From assembly GCF_000385175.1 (NCBI RefSeq), contig NZ_ARQJ01000028.1, positions 1-64,000 of the forward strand: a stretch of 64,000 nt of DNA, in the 5' to 3' direction. The first letter of the stretch is position 1. Each line of letters starts with the position of its first letter. This DNA is from Salinicoccus albus DSM 19776. Lineage in GTDB: Bacteria > Bacillota > Bacilli > Staphylococcales > Salinicoccaceae. Below, one piece after another: positions 46,769 through 55,735 of the stretch. The notes under the pieces are model-generated. The model made no database searches. It was given only the letters and a program-made list of their open reading frames with translations, and was not told where the DNA came from. Made by a program: the position numbers and the translations under genes.

Positions 46769-47714
46769 ACAGATTTCCATTCTGGTTGTCCTGATCATCA
46801 TCACCGGTGCCGCAAGTCTGTTTATCGGCTCGGCAAATGTTTACGTTTCTGAACCGGTACAAATGTACAATATAATTTTCGGTATCAGACTGCCCCGGGT
46901 GCTTTTTGCCATTATTGTCGGTGCGTCACTGGCTGCCAGCGGCGTCGTCTACCAGATCATACTCAGGAATCCGATGGCTGACAGCTTTACACTGGGGATG
47001 GCCAACGGTGCAGTGCTTGGCAGCGCAACAGCTGTCATCCTGTCTCTGCCTGTTCCCGTCCAGCCGTTGCTGAGTATCATTACCGGTCTGATCGGGCTTG
47101 CCATCGTCATCATGGCTGCAAAACGCATGGATGCCGCATACAGCCCGGTAACATTGATCATTACCGGGGTGCTGCTCGGTGCCATGATGAGCGGTATGCT
47201 GTACATCATCATACTGTTGAATCCGGATGAAACACGTTCAATTGCCGGCTATATGTTTGGCTCTTTGGCAGGAACATCATATGAAACAGTTTCTGTTACA
47301 GCAGTACTTACAGCCATTTCTGCCGTCATCGTCTATAAATACGGCAGGCAGCTGGATCTGCTCAATCTGGGGGATATCAGGGCATTCAGCCTCGGGGTGA
47401 AGGTCGGCAGGCTCAGGCTGCTCCTGTTGATCACCGCCTCCATCCCACCCCTTGTTGCCATCAGTTTTACGGGGTTGATTGCACTTGTCGGCATCATCGT
47501 TCCGCAGATGATCCTATACTTTAAACCGCTCCTGTTCAGACCGCTGCTGATATATTCATTGCTGTACGGCGCGCTCTATGTTCTGATTATCGACACGATC
47601 GGCAGAACGATTGCCGCCCCGCTCCAGATCCCGACCGGTGTAATGGTCATGATTTCTGCAGTCCCCATTTTTATATTTTTGATGCAGAAAAATATGTTGA
47701 ACCGCCGTGATTAA
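46761..47714 (+). CDS. FecCD family ABC transporter permease
   Basis: 317 residues, about ten transmembrane segments. Family motifs: FGIRLPRVLFAIIVGASLAASGVVYQ, NPMADSFTLGMANGAVLG, GDIRAFSLGVKVGRLRLLLL (coupling helix to the ATPase) and FTGLIALVGIIVPQMILY. Homodimer that moves siderophore-iron or cobalamin delivered by the upstream lipoprotein. The start ATG 46761 is inside the lipoprotein gene. No ATPase gene follows, so a shared ATPase encoded elsewhere (FhuC in staphylococci serves several such permeases) would be needed. Confidence 0.9.
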   Translation: MNKQISILVVLIIITGAASLFIGSANVYVSEPVQMYNIIFGIRLPRVLFAIIVGASLAASGVVYQIILRNPMADSFTLGMANGAVLGSATAVILSLPVPVQPLLSIITGLIGLAIVIMAAKRMDAAYSPVTLIITGVLLGAMMSGMLYIIILLNPDETRSIAGYMFGSLAGTSYETVSVTAVLTAISAVIVYKYGRQLDLLNLGDIRAFSLGVKVGRLRLLLLITASIPPLVAISFTGLIALVGIIVPQMILYFKPLLFRPLLIYSLLYGALYVLIIDTIGRTIAAPLQIPTGVMVMISAVPIFIFLMQKNMLNRRD

Positions 47715-47802
47715 AGTGAATGGCGGGAAAAATCGATAATGTCATGATAGACTGGGTAAAAGCCTGATAGAATCAATCGATTATTATTTATAAGGGGATG
47801 AA

Positions 47803-49764
47803 ATGATGACTGGAAACAAAGTGGAAATCAACGACATTTACCAGATCAGATCAGTTGCTTCACCGAAAATTGTGCCAAAAAGCAATACTGTAACATATCT
47901 GGTGACTGAACTGGATGAAGAGAAGAATAATTACAGCACGAATCTTTATAAAAACGAAGCGGGCAGTTCCACCCGTCTTACATACAAACATGAACGCATT
48001 TCTAACGTTGTGCATTCACCCGATGGCGGGGTCACCCTCTTCATTGGAACGTCCGAAGATGACAAACAACAGGTTTTTCTCCTTAATACGGATGGCGGAG
48101 AACGCGAGCAGCTGACCGAAGAGGCGGATGGTGTGAACAGCGCTTTTTTCTCAGAAGACGGGGAGACGGTGTTCTATCATGTATCGAGTGAACCAGAAGG
48201 TGACGGAAAAGAGAATAATGAAGGTGAAAAGGATAAAAAACCGGAACCGGTGATTATTGACCGCATGAAATATAAAGCGGACAGCACGGGGGTGCATAAG
48301 GAGAAATATCAGTCTGTCAAAACGATTGGCCTCATCACAAGAGAATCGAGGACATTGCTGGCCGGTGACGAGAATTATGAGCTGGTTGAAACCTTCGGTG
48401 ATACCCTCGTATATACGTCAGACAGGAGTGAGCATCCTGACTTCAATTTCAACCAGCGGCTGTTTATCAAAAGCGGCAAGGAAGCGGCGAAGGAAATCGA
48501 TTTTGGGGAAGGTACAGTGATGGACGCGGAAGTATCGCCTGACGGTACGAAACTTCTTCTGACAACGATGGGCCGTGAGTTCAGGAATGCAACGCATGCC
48601 GTTATCTCTGTTTATGATATCGGCGATTCCGATCTTAGGGATCTGACCGGACACCTGGACAAACCAGTCGGTGATTTTGCTGCGACAGACGCCCAGCAAT
48701 CCGTAGAGACAACCCCGGCTAAATGGATATCAAATGAAGATTTCGTATTTGTACTGTCTGATAGCGGCAGTGTGAATCTGCATAAGGGGAATACCAATGG
48801 AAAGATATCGCCTCTGTATGAAGGCCGGCAGCATGTCACTGGAATGGATGCGACAGAAAGCTGTGTGGCATTCACCCTGTCTGCGCCGACTTCGCCCGGC
48901 GAGCTCTATAAATATGAGTTCGAGTCAGAAAATATCGAGGTGCTGACCAGCCATAATGCAGAATACGTTAACCGCACAGAGCTTATAGAACCGGAAGCGA
49001 TCCAGTACAGAAGCGAAGATGGTACGAAAATTGATGGCTGGTTTATGAAACCGTATGGTTTTACGGACAATGAAAAATACCCGATGATCACTAACATCCA
49101 TGGCGGTCCGCATGCATTCTATGCGAATACGTTCTTCCATGAAATGCAGGTGCTGGCAGCCAGAGGCTGCGCCGTCCTGTATGTCAATCCAAGAGGATCG
49201 CACAGCTACTCACAGGCCTTTGTGGATGCTGTCAGAGGCGATTACGGCAATGGGGACTATAAGGACATCATGGCCGGCGTCGATTATATTACAGATAAAT
49301 ATCCATGGATTGACCAGGAGAATCTGGGGGTCACCGGGGGGTCATACGGCGGCTTCATGACGAACTGGATCGTCGGTCATACAGATCGTTTCAAGGCGGC
49401 AGTGACACAAAGAAGCATCAGCAACTGGATCAGTTTCCGCGGTGTATCCGACATCGGCTATTATTTTACCGACTGGCAGATACAGGCGGACCTTGATGAC
49501 GTCGAAAAATTATGGCATCATTCACCGCTCAAATATGTGGATGAAATGAATACCCCATTGCTTATCATTCACAGTGAGAGAGATTTCAGATGTCCGATGG
49601 AGCAGGCAGAACAGCTGTATATCGCGCTGAAATATCAGCAGAAAGATACCCGCTTCATCCGCTATCCGGAAGCCAGCCATAACCTGTCCAGGACAGGCAG
49701 ACCCAATCTCCGGGTGGAGCGTCTGCACCATATTACCGATTGGTTCGCCCGGTATTTGGACTGA
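47803..49764 (+). CDS. S9 family serine peptidase (acylaminoacyl-peptidase-like)
   Basis: 653 residues, no signal peptide. An N-terminal seven-bladed beta-propeller region (about 1-390) filters substrates. The alpha/beta hydrolase domain follows (about 400-653), with the oxyanion segment NIHGGPHAFYANTF, nucleophile GGSYGGFMTNWIVGHT, Asp in IHSERDFRCPMEQAEQ and His in PEASHNLSRTGRPNLRVERL. Cleaves short peptides or removes acylated N-terminal residues in the cytoplasm. ATG 47803 or 47806; AAGGGGATG lies upstream. Its stop directly abuts the stop of the convergent gene (TGATCA). Confidence 0.92.
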   Translation: MMTGNKVEINDIYQIRSVASPKIVPKSNTVTYLVTELDEEKNNYSTNLYKNEAGSSTRLTYKHERISNVVHSPDGGVTLFIGTSEDDKQQVFLLNTDGGEREQLTEEADGVNSAFFSEDGETVFYHVSSEPEGDGKENNEGEKDKKPEPVIIDRMKYKADSTGVHKEKYQSVKTIGLITRESRTLLAGDENYELVETFGDTLVYTSDRSEHPDFNFNQRLFIKSGKEAAKEIDFGEGTVMDAEVSPDGTKLLLTTMGREFRNATHAVISVYDIGDSDLRDLTGHLDKPVGDFAATDAQQSVETTPAKWISNEDFVFVLSDSGSVNLHKGNTNGKISPLYEGRQHVTGMDATESCVAFTLSAPTSPGELYKYEFESENIEVLTSHNAEYVNRTELIEPEAIQYRSEDGTKIDGWFMKPYGFTDNEKYPMITNIHGGPHAFYANTFFHEMQVLAARGCAVLYVNPRGSHSYSQAFVDAVRGDYGNGDYKDIMAGVDYITDKYPWIDQENLGVTGGSYGGFMTNWIVGHTDRFKAAVTQRSISNWISFRGVSDIGYYFTDWQIQADLDDVEKLWHHSPLKYVDEMNTPLLIIHSERDFRCPMEQAEQLYIALKYQQKDTRFIRYPEASHNLSRTGRPNLRVERLHHITDWFARYLD

Positions 49765-50385
49765 TCAGAAGTGGATATGGGTGATGCCCCACATTCCCAG
49801 TATGTTTACTGAGTTCCACAGTCTAAATAATGCAAATGTAATGACGTGAATACCAGAAATATACAGGATCAGCGGCCAGAAAAGGTCAAGCGGGCGGTCG
49901 CGGATGGCCAAGTAGAACAGGTACCCTGGATAGAGGTTCAACAGAGTGAATATAATGACTAGTGTGATGCCGAATAGTACAAATATCGGCATCCCCGTCA
50001 CATCGAACCAAAAATTGATCACGATGACAATGAAAAATAGGATAAAAGTGACGAGAAATACGGCTGTGGTGAAAATTGCATAATATGACAGGATGACGGG
50101 CACCGATACGGATAATTGACTGTACCAGCGGATCATGATGTAGAGAAAAAGCAGGTTGAACATGATATACATGACGAGGATGGGGACTCTGAGCAGCAGT
50201 GATTCAATGATCAGGTGCATCGGATGGGCACCTTCTGCGAACAGGTCAATGCCAAGCAGGTGGCCGAAAGCGCCGCCGATGATTGTATAAATGAACAATA
50301 ATGATATTGTGATAAACGGCGGTATTTCAAATTCAGTATCTAATTTTCGGTGGATATCTTTTAAAAATTCCATAATTCGTTTCAT
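49765..50385 (-). CDS. Multi-spanning membrane protein, unknown function
   Basis: 206 residues from ATG 50385, with GGAG about 8 nt upstream; the longer frame to 50481 runs into the M24 promoter. About five transmembrane segments follow a short charged N-terminus (FLKDIHRKLDTEFEIPPF). The overall shape resembles Yip1-like or DUF-type membrane proteins, but I recognise no signature residues. Convergent with the S9 peptidase and divergent from the M24 peptidase gene. Confidence 0.65.
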   Translation of the reverse strand: MKRIMEFLKDIHRKLDTEFEIPPFITISLLFIYTIIGGAFGHLLGIDLFAEGAHPMHLIIESLLLRVPILVMYIMFNLLFLYIMIRWYSQLSVSVPVILSYYAIFTTAVFLVTFILFFIVIVINFWFDVTGMPIFVLFGITLVIIFTLLNLYPGYLFYLAIRDRPLDLFWPLILYISGIHVITFALFRLWNSVNILGMWGITHIHF

Positions 50386-50467
50386 ATTGTCTCTCCCGTA
50401 GCTCCCGTAAGTGCTTATTGTCATATTACCATATGTCTTCAACAATTTATATTTTCCCTGTTTACGA

Positions 50468-50473
50468 TATAAT
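50468..50473 (+). promoter_or_regulatory. -10 element of the M24 peptidase promoter
   Basis: TATAAT at 50468-50473, with TTTATA (50446-50451) 16 bp upstream as a poor -35. The resulting leader would be about 18-20 nt. Confidence 0.5.
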
Positions 50474-50497
50474 GGCAGCACATACTATATGAAAGGA

Positions 50498-51607
50498 ATG
50501 TTTATTATCACTGAAAAATTTGAAAATCGTGTCGCAAAACTGGCGGAGTCAACAGAACTGGATGCACTGATCATTACAGATCCAACTAACGTATTCTACT
50601 TCACAGGATGTTTCATAGAACCGCATGAACGGCTGCTTGCCCTGGTGATAGACGTCAAAACGCGGGATACTGTGCTGATGTTTCCGGCATTGGACCAGGA
50701 AATCGTCAACGAACAGGCAACAGTGAATAATCATCTGCCTCACAATGATGGCGAGGACCCGTTCCTGATGATGTTCGAGCAGCTGGGCCGGGTAAAATCG
50801 CTCGGTATAGAAGGCGGTCACATGATTTATGACCGTTATCAACGGCTGCTTGAAAACTTTACCGGTGAGCAGATTCGTTCGATCGATAAAGAGATCAATG
50901 CGCTTCGCGGGCAGAAAGACGAGGAAGATAAAGCACATCTGCAGGAGGCTGTGGATATTACAGAGAAAGCGTTGAAAGATCTTGCTGAAAACCCTGTGTC
51001 GGGAAAAACTGAAAAAGAACTCGCAGACTTCCTGCTTCAAAGAGTGAAAGACTATGGCGCCACAGACGTATCATTTGGACCGCTCGTGCTGGCGGGGGAA
51101 AATTCCGCACTCCCGCATGGTGAATCGGGCGACACAGTCGTAAGGCCCGGGGACTTTCTCCTCATCGATTTCGGTGTGATTACAAAGGCCCGCTATGTAT
51201 CGGATATGACCCGGACATTCATTATCGGGGAGCCGGATGATGAACAGACGGCCATATATAATGCAGTGTTGAAAGCAAATGAAGCCGGCATCAACAAAGC
51301 TGTGACTGGCAATCAGATGAACACGCTGGACGACGCAGCCAGAGATGAAATCGCAAATGATGGTTATGCAGAATACTTCACACACAGAATCGGCCACGGT
51401 CTCGGTATCGGTCTGCATGAACAGCCCTCCCTCGATCGGCAGAATACCGATAAACTTGAGAAAGGACATGTCATCACAATCGAACCGGGCGTATATAAAG
51501 CGGGATTCGGCGGGGTCAGAATCGAAGATATGCTTTATATCGATGATGACACGCACGTATTTACGAAATTCCCAAAAGATATCGAGAGCATTACGATAGA
51601 GGGGTAG
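50498..51607 (+). CDS. M24 family Xaa-Pro dipeptidase/aminopeptidase-like protein
   Basis: 369 residues from ATG 50498. The creatinase-like N-terminal domain (about 1-130) contains LDALIITDPTNVFYFTGCF. The pita-bread catalytic domain has the metal ligands: DFLLIDFGVITKARYVSDMTRTF (two Asp), HRIGHGLGIGLHEQPSL (His), TIEPGVY (Glu) and GVRIED (Glu). Cleaves peptides with proline at the second position. Start unclear: AAAGG ends only one nt before ATG 50498, while ATG 50489 precedes that site without its own Shine-Dalgarno. Confidence 0.88.
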   Translation: MFIITEKFENRVAKLAESTELDALIITDPTNVFYFTGCFIEPHERLLALVIDVKTRDTVLMFPALDQEIVNEQATVNNHLPHNDGEDPFLMMFEQLGRVKSLGIEGGHMIYDRYQRLLENFTGEQIRSIDKEINALRGQKDEEDKAHLQEAVDITEKALKDLAENPVSGKTEKELADFLLQRVKDYGATDVSFGPLVLAGENSALPHGESGDTVVRPGDFLLIDFGVITKARYVSDMTRTFIIGEPDDEQTAIYNAVLKANEAGINKAVTGNQMNTLDDAARDEIANDGYAEYFTHRIGHGLGIGLHEQPSLDRQNTDKLEKGHVITIEPGVYKAGFGGVRIEDMLYIDDDTHVFTKFPKDIESITIEG

Positions 51608-51619
51608 CCCCTTCAGTTT

Positions 51620-52501
51620 TTATACTTCCGCCCGTACGCTTCGCTGTCTTGACTGGAACACAAGGATGACGATGCCCATGAGCAGCATGATCAGTCCAGC
51701 CCAGGACCACCCGTCAAGCACTTCGCCGACGAGGAAGACACCGAGCAGGGCGGCAGTTAAGGGCTCTGCTAACGCCAGAGTGACTGCTGTAGATGATTTC
51801 ACATGCTTTAGTCCGCTTGAGAACAGAAAATAGGCGATACCGGTAGCAATCAATCCGATGTACAAGGCGACGGAGATGCCGCTCGGTTCCCGCAGCCAGC
51901 TTGTATCATAAATGAACAGGAAGGGCAGCAGCATGATTGCACTCGTTGTAAAGACGAGGGCAACGATTGCGATCGGATGGTGATTCCGGACCAGTTTTGA
52001 ATTTAAGATGGTATAACCGGCGAATGATACGCCTGCGCCGAGTCCGGAAAGAATGCCCAGCGGATCAACGGTAACGGTATTTGTATTGAACATGAGGGTG
52101 ATGCACCCGGTGACGGCAAGGGCTGTGGATGCCCACCATGCTCCGGAAGGACGTGATTTTAGTATGGACCATTCAATCAGTCCCGAAAACACCGGTGCAC
52201 TGCCAATGCAGACCACTGTGCCTACTGCTACGCCGGTCAGACTCACGGCAGTAAAGAAAAACGGCTGGAATAATGCCATAAATAACGCTGCCAGTACCAC
52301 CGCTTTAACCGGCCATCCTTTTAAAGTGAGTTTTCCCATAAGTGCAGCAGTTATCGATAAAACAATTCCGCCGATTAGAAGACGCATTGCCCCCATGGCA
52401 ATGCTTTCGACGTTGCCAGGGGCATAAGTATTTGCTGTACCCACTGTGCCCCAGAGTATTGCGCCCATCAATATTAATAGTGGTGCCAGACCATTTTTCA
52501 T
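51620..52501 (-). CDS. DMT superfamily transporter, EamA family
   Basis: 293 residues, ten transmembrane segments in two EamA repeats (about 5-140 and 150-285). Segments such as LMGAILWGTVGTANTYAP and GLIATGIAYFLFSSGLKHVKSSTAVTLALAEPLTAALLG in parts are typical of metabolite exporters of the RhaT/EamA type. Substrate unknown. ATG 52501 is 7 nt after GGAGGTG; TTG 52507 also in frame but inside that spacing. Convergent with the M24 gene, divergent from the ZIP gene. Confidence 0.87.
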   Translation of the reverse strand: MKNGLAPLLILMGAILWGTVGTANTYAPGNVESIAMGAMRLLIGGIVLSITAALMGKLTLKGWPVKAVVLAALFMALFQPFFFTAVSLTGVAVGTVVCIGSAPVFSGLIEWSILKSRPSGAWWASTALAVTGCITLMFNTNTVTVDPLGILSGLGAGVSFAGYTILNSKLVRNHHPIAIVALVFTTSAIMLLPFLFIYDTSWLREPSGISVALYIGLIATGIAYFLFSSGLKHVKSSTAVTLALAEPLTAALLGVFLVGEVLDGWSWAGLIMLLMGIVILVFQSRQRSVRAEV

Positions 52502-52570
52502 ATCCAAACACCTCCAGTTTGAAAATTTAAAACATATTTATAGATAATATACGATATAATGAAGTATAAT

Positions 52571-52609
52571 TTCCAATAGAAGAGTTAACTGTTCTATTAT
52601 TTATTGGAA
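52571..52609. repeat. Inverted repeat in the ZIP gene leader
   Basis: TTCCAATA (52571-52578) and TATTGGAA (52602-52609) are perfect 8-bp arms. Inside them ATAGAA and TTCTAT can form a second, competing stem. It ends 17 bp before the ZIP start codon, so it lies in the 5' untranslated RNA and next to the Shine-Dalgarno. Confidence 0.5.
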
Positions 52610-52626
52610 AATGAAAGGATAATTTT

Positions 52627-53445
52627 ATGATCGACTTCTTATTAGGGCTGGAGGCATGGCAGCAGGCATTGATTGCCACTATCTTTACATGGTGTACGAC
52701 AGGACTCGGGGCTGCAGTCGTTTTTCTGACTCGTGGAGTGAACCTGAAATTCTTGCACAGTATGCTCGGATTTGCCGGCGGTGTCATGATAGCAGCAAGT
52801 TTTTGGTCTTTATTGCAGCCGGCGATCGAAGCGAGCAGCGGACATTTTATCGGTGAGTGGTTTCCGGCGGCAATCGGCTTCCTATTAGGCGGCCTTTTCA
52901 TATACGGATTTGATAAAGTGATTCCGCACAGACATCCACATTTATCGGATTCAAAAACCGAAGGTTTAATGGTTGAAGGAAAAAGAACAAGTACATTGCT
53001 CTTCTATTCCATGACATTGCACAATATCCCTGAGGGCCTTGCCATCGGTATCGCATTCGGCGGGGCAGCGGCTGGCGGTGACCCCGGAGGCATCGCAGCC
53101 GGTGCGTTTACATTGGCTTTGGGTATTGGTATCCAAAATATCCCGGAAGGTATTGCAGTCTCCATGCCCCTTCGCGGAGACGGCATGTCCAAGTTTAAAA
53201 GTTTTATTTACGGCTGGATGTCGGCACTGGGTGAACCGATTGCTGCTGTCATTGGTGTGATTGCCATTTCGTTTATGACACCCATTCTGCCTTATGCGCT
53301 GGCACTATCTGCCGGGGCCATGATATTCGTCGTCGTAGAGGAAGTGATTCCAAGTACGCACAGGAATGGACATTCTGATATTGCGGTGCTCAGCCTGATG
53401 GCAGGATTCACAATGATGATGATTCTGGATGTTGCCTTAGGATAA
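52627..53445 (+). CDS. ZIP family metal transporter
   Basis: 272 residues, eight transmembrane segments. Metal-path helices IV and V are recognisable: SMTLHNIPEGLAIGIAFGGAA (HNIPEG) and GIGIQNIPEGIAVSMPL (QNIPEG). Moves zinc or another divalent cation across the plasma membrane. The cytoplasmic loop with HRHPHLSDSKTEG could bind metal. RBS GAAAGGATA precedes ATG 52627. No Zur or MntR palindrome is evident; the leader hairpin is the only visible control candidate. Confidence 0.9.
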   Translation: MIDFLLGLEAWQQALIATIFTWCTTGLGAAVVFLTRGVNLKFLHSMLGFAGGVMIAASFWSLLQPAIEASSGHFIGEWFPAAIGFLLGGLFIYGFDKVIPHRHPHLSDSKTEGLMVEGKRTSTLLFYSMTLHNIPEGLAIGIAFGGAAAGGDPGGIAAGAFTLALGIGIQNIPEGIAVSMPLRGDGMSKFKSFIYGWMSALGEPIAAVIGVIAISFMTPILPYALALSAGAMIFVVVEEVIPSTHRNGHSDIAVLSLMAGFTMMMILDVALG

Positions 53446-53457
53446 TATTGTTAAAAT

Positions 53458-53485
53458 GTTTAACCCCCCTCTCCCGGTTGGGTAT
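53458..53485 (+). promoter_or_regulatory. Candidate sigma-B promoter
   Basis: GTTTAA (53458-53463), 16-bp spacer, GGGTAT (53480-53485). Both hexamers match the general stress consensus exactly, but the spacer is one base over the usual 12-15. It lies 36 bp before the SDR gene, which has no good sigma-A -35. Confidence 0.5.
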
Positions 53486-53520
53486 ATGACACTATAATCA
53501 ACGAGGAGGGAACGTATTCA

Positions 53521-54150
53521 ATGAGAGTACTAGTGATTGGTGCAAATGGTCAGATAGGTAATCAGGCAGTGGATAAGCTAAAAGAACAAGGACATGACCC
53601 GGTAGCAATGATACGCAAAGAAGATCAGCAGGGCCAGTTCAAGGATAATGGTATTGAAACGATACTTGCTGATTTGGAAAAAGATTTCTCACATGCATTT
53701 GAAAATGTCGATGCCGTCGTCTTCTCTGCAGGATCCGGCGGCAGCACCGGCCCGGAAAAGACAATAGTCATCGACCAGGAAGGTGCGATTGAAGCGGTTG
53801 ACCATGCCAAAGAAGCAGGCATAAAACATTTCACGATTGTCAGTTCAATGGGCACTGACAATCCTAAAGATGCAGATTCGAAAATCAAGCACTATATGCA
53901 TGCCAAACGACGTGCAGATGAATATTTGAAAGCATCCGGCCTGGATTACACTATCATCCGTCCGGGCATGCTGCAGAACGAAGCCGGCACAGGCAAAGTC
54001 AGTCTGACAGAAGACAAGCCCGAGTTTGGCAATGTGCCCCGTGAAGATGTGGCCTCGGTGCTGGCCCATGTGATTGATACAAATCAGCCGCAGAACAAGG
54101 TGTACAATCTAATCGAAGGTAACACGCCGATAGAAGATACACTCAAATAA
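53521..54150 (+). CDS. NAD(P)-binding protein, atypical SDR (YhfK-like)
   Basis: 209 residues. N-terminal nucleotide-binding VLVIGANGQIGNQAVDKL (GxxGxxG), VDAVVFSAGSGGSTGPEKT, IVSSMGTDNPKD, and the LDYTIIRPGMLQNEAGTGKV segment of atypical SDRs that keep the Rossmann fold but lack a clear Tyr-x3-Lys. Likely an oxidoreductase or redox sensor of unknown substrate. GAGGAGGGAA precedes ATG 53521. A possible sigma-B promoter suggests stress induction. Confidence 0.82.
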   Translation: MRVLVIGANGQIGNQAVDKLKEQGHDPVAMIRKEDQQGQFKDNGIETILADLEKDFSHAFENVDAVVFSAGSGGSTGPEKTIVIDQEGAIEAVDHAKEAGIKHFTIVSSMGTDNPKDADSKIKHYMHAKRRADEYLKASGLDYTIIRPGMLQNEAGTGKVSLTEDKPEFGNVPREDVASVLAHVIDTNQPQNKVYNLIEGNTPIEDTLK

Positions 54151-54158
54151 GTGAGAAG

Positions 54159-54191
54159 AAATGGCTTTCCGATTTCGGAAAGCCATTTTTT
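54159..54191. terminator. Terminator between SDR and nhaC (bidirectional)
   Basis: AAATGGCTTTCCG and CGGAAAGCCATTT pair perfectly over 13 bp with a 4-nt loop, with T run after and A run before. Serves both convergent genes. Confidence 0.9.
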
Positions 54192-55662
54192 ATGCAGGAT
54201 CAGGGTTCTTTTCTTCTTCAATATCCTCGCTGTAGTATTGCGTGATGAAGGCTTCTTTTTCCTTGTCTGTAATCTTTTGAATTCCCACACCTGTTGCCGC
54301 AAGTATTAATGCAATGACCGGTACTGTAAAGTTCAGTATGGCATACGGTGCGTATTCCCATGGCGCAACGCTGAGTACACCATAAATATACACGCCGCAG
54401 GTGTTCCATGGAATGAATACAGAAGTCAGTGTCCCCCCGTCTTTGAGGGAACGGGACAGGTTTTTGGAGTGCAGGTTCTTCTCGATGTAAGTCCTCAAAA
54501 ACATCCTTGAAGGGACGACGATTGAAATGTATTGTTCAGAACATGTGGCATTCGTTGTAAATGCGGCTAGAATTGTCGAAGTGACAATGCCGAAAGTGCC
54601 TTTGGCGACTTTGATGACCTGCGCCATGATGGCCTTCAGCATACCGCTGTATTCCAGAATGCCGGCAAAAGTCATCGCAACAATCGTCATGGATACCGTG
54701 TACATCATGCCTTCAAGCCCGCCGTTGTTAAATAGCTCATTGATCATTTCATTGTTGGATTCAATCACATAACCGCTCTGCATGGTACTCACAGCAGAAG
54801 CCAGATCGCCGCCCTGTACGAACAGATGGCACAGGAATCCGAGGACAATACCGACAATCAGTGCAGGGACTGCCTGCATTTTAAGCAGTACAATACACAG
54901 AATCATCGCCAGCGGTACCAGCAGCAGCCACGGAGAAATGACAAAGTGCTCATTCAACGCATTCATCATTGTTGCAATTTCCTGCGGATTGGAAGCGTCC
55001 GCTCCGCCAAACTGACGGCCCAGGAAGAAAAAGACAATGAGTGCGATGATGATGCCCGGAATTGTTGTATAGAACATATGCTTGATATGTACAAATAACT
55101 CCGTATTCGTCAGCCCTGACGCCAGGTTAGTCGTATCAGACAGCGGACTCATTTTGTCTCCAAAGTAGGAGCCCGAAATCACCGCGCCGGCAATCATCGC
55201 CGGCGGCATGCCCATGCTGATGCCGATCCCCATGCCGGCAACCCCCACCGTCGCCATCGTCGACCACGAACTGCCGATGGATAAAGAGACGATTGCGCAG
55301 AGAATAATGATTGTCACCAGGAATAACGAAGGACTGATCAAATCCAGTCCGTAGTAGATCATCGTCGCTACAATACCGCCGCCAATCCATGAACCAATAA
55401 TAAGACCGACAAGCATAATGATGACCACAGCAGGTAAAGCCAGTCGTATCCCTCTAAACATCATGTTTTCAACATCTTTCCACTTGTAACCGTTAAGCAG
55501 GGAGACAACCGCTGCGACAGCGGTTCCAAAAATAAGCGGGATATGCGGATCCTGTTCCAGCACAATAATCGTAACCGCCATCGCAATGATCATCAGTACT
55601 AAAGGCAGTAAAGCAACAAAGACATTAAACTCACGTTTTACAGTTTCGTTTGAATCATTCAT
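54190..55662 (-). CDS. nhaC: Na+/H+ antiporter, NhaC family
   Basis: 490 residues from ATG 55662 (AGGGTG 8 nt upstream; ATG 55668 is also in frame but too close to it). About twelve transmembrane segments. Characteristic stretches are SIGSSWSTMATVGVAGMGIG, GAVISGSYFGDKMSPLSDTTNLASG and ATCSEQYISIVVPSRMF. Exchanges external protons for internal sodium, or possibly malate/lactate as in related family members. In a halotolerant coccus, sodium extrusion fits. Monocistronic. Confidence 0.9.
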   Translation of the reverse strand: MNDSNETVKREFNVFVALLPLVLMIIAMAVTIIVLEQDPHIPLIFGTAVAAVVSLLNGYKWKDVENMMFRGIRLALPAVVIIMLVGLIIGSWIGGGIVATMIYYGLDLISPSLFLVTIIILCAIVSLSIGSSWSTMATVGVAGMGIGISMGMPPAMIAGAVISGSYFGDKMSPLSDTTNLASGLTNTELFVHIKHMFYTTIPGIIIALIVFFFLGRQFGGADASNPQEIATMMNALNEHFVISPWLLLVPLAMILCIVLLKMQAVPALIVGIVLGFLCHLFVQGGDLASAVSTMQSGYVIESNNEMINELFNNGGLEGMMYTVSMTIVAMTFAGILEYSGMLKAIMAQVIKVAKGTFGIVTSTILAAFTTNATCSEQYISIVVPSRMFLRTYIEKNLHSKNLSRSLKDGGTLTSVFIPWNTCGVYIYGVLSVAPWEYAPYAILNFTVPVIALILAATGVGIQKITDKEKEAFITQYYSEDIEEEKNPDPA

Positions 55663-55735
55663 ATTCATATCACCCTGGGGTGAGTATACATTTAAAATCG
55701 GAAAAGTGAAATAATTTTAAGGTGTAAGTTTATTT

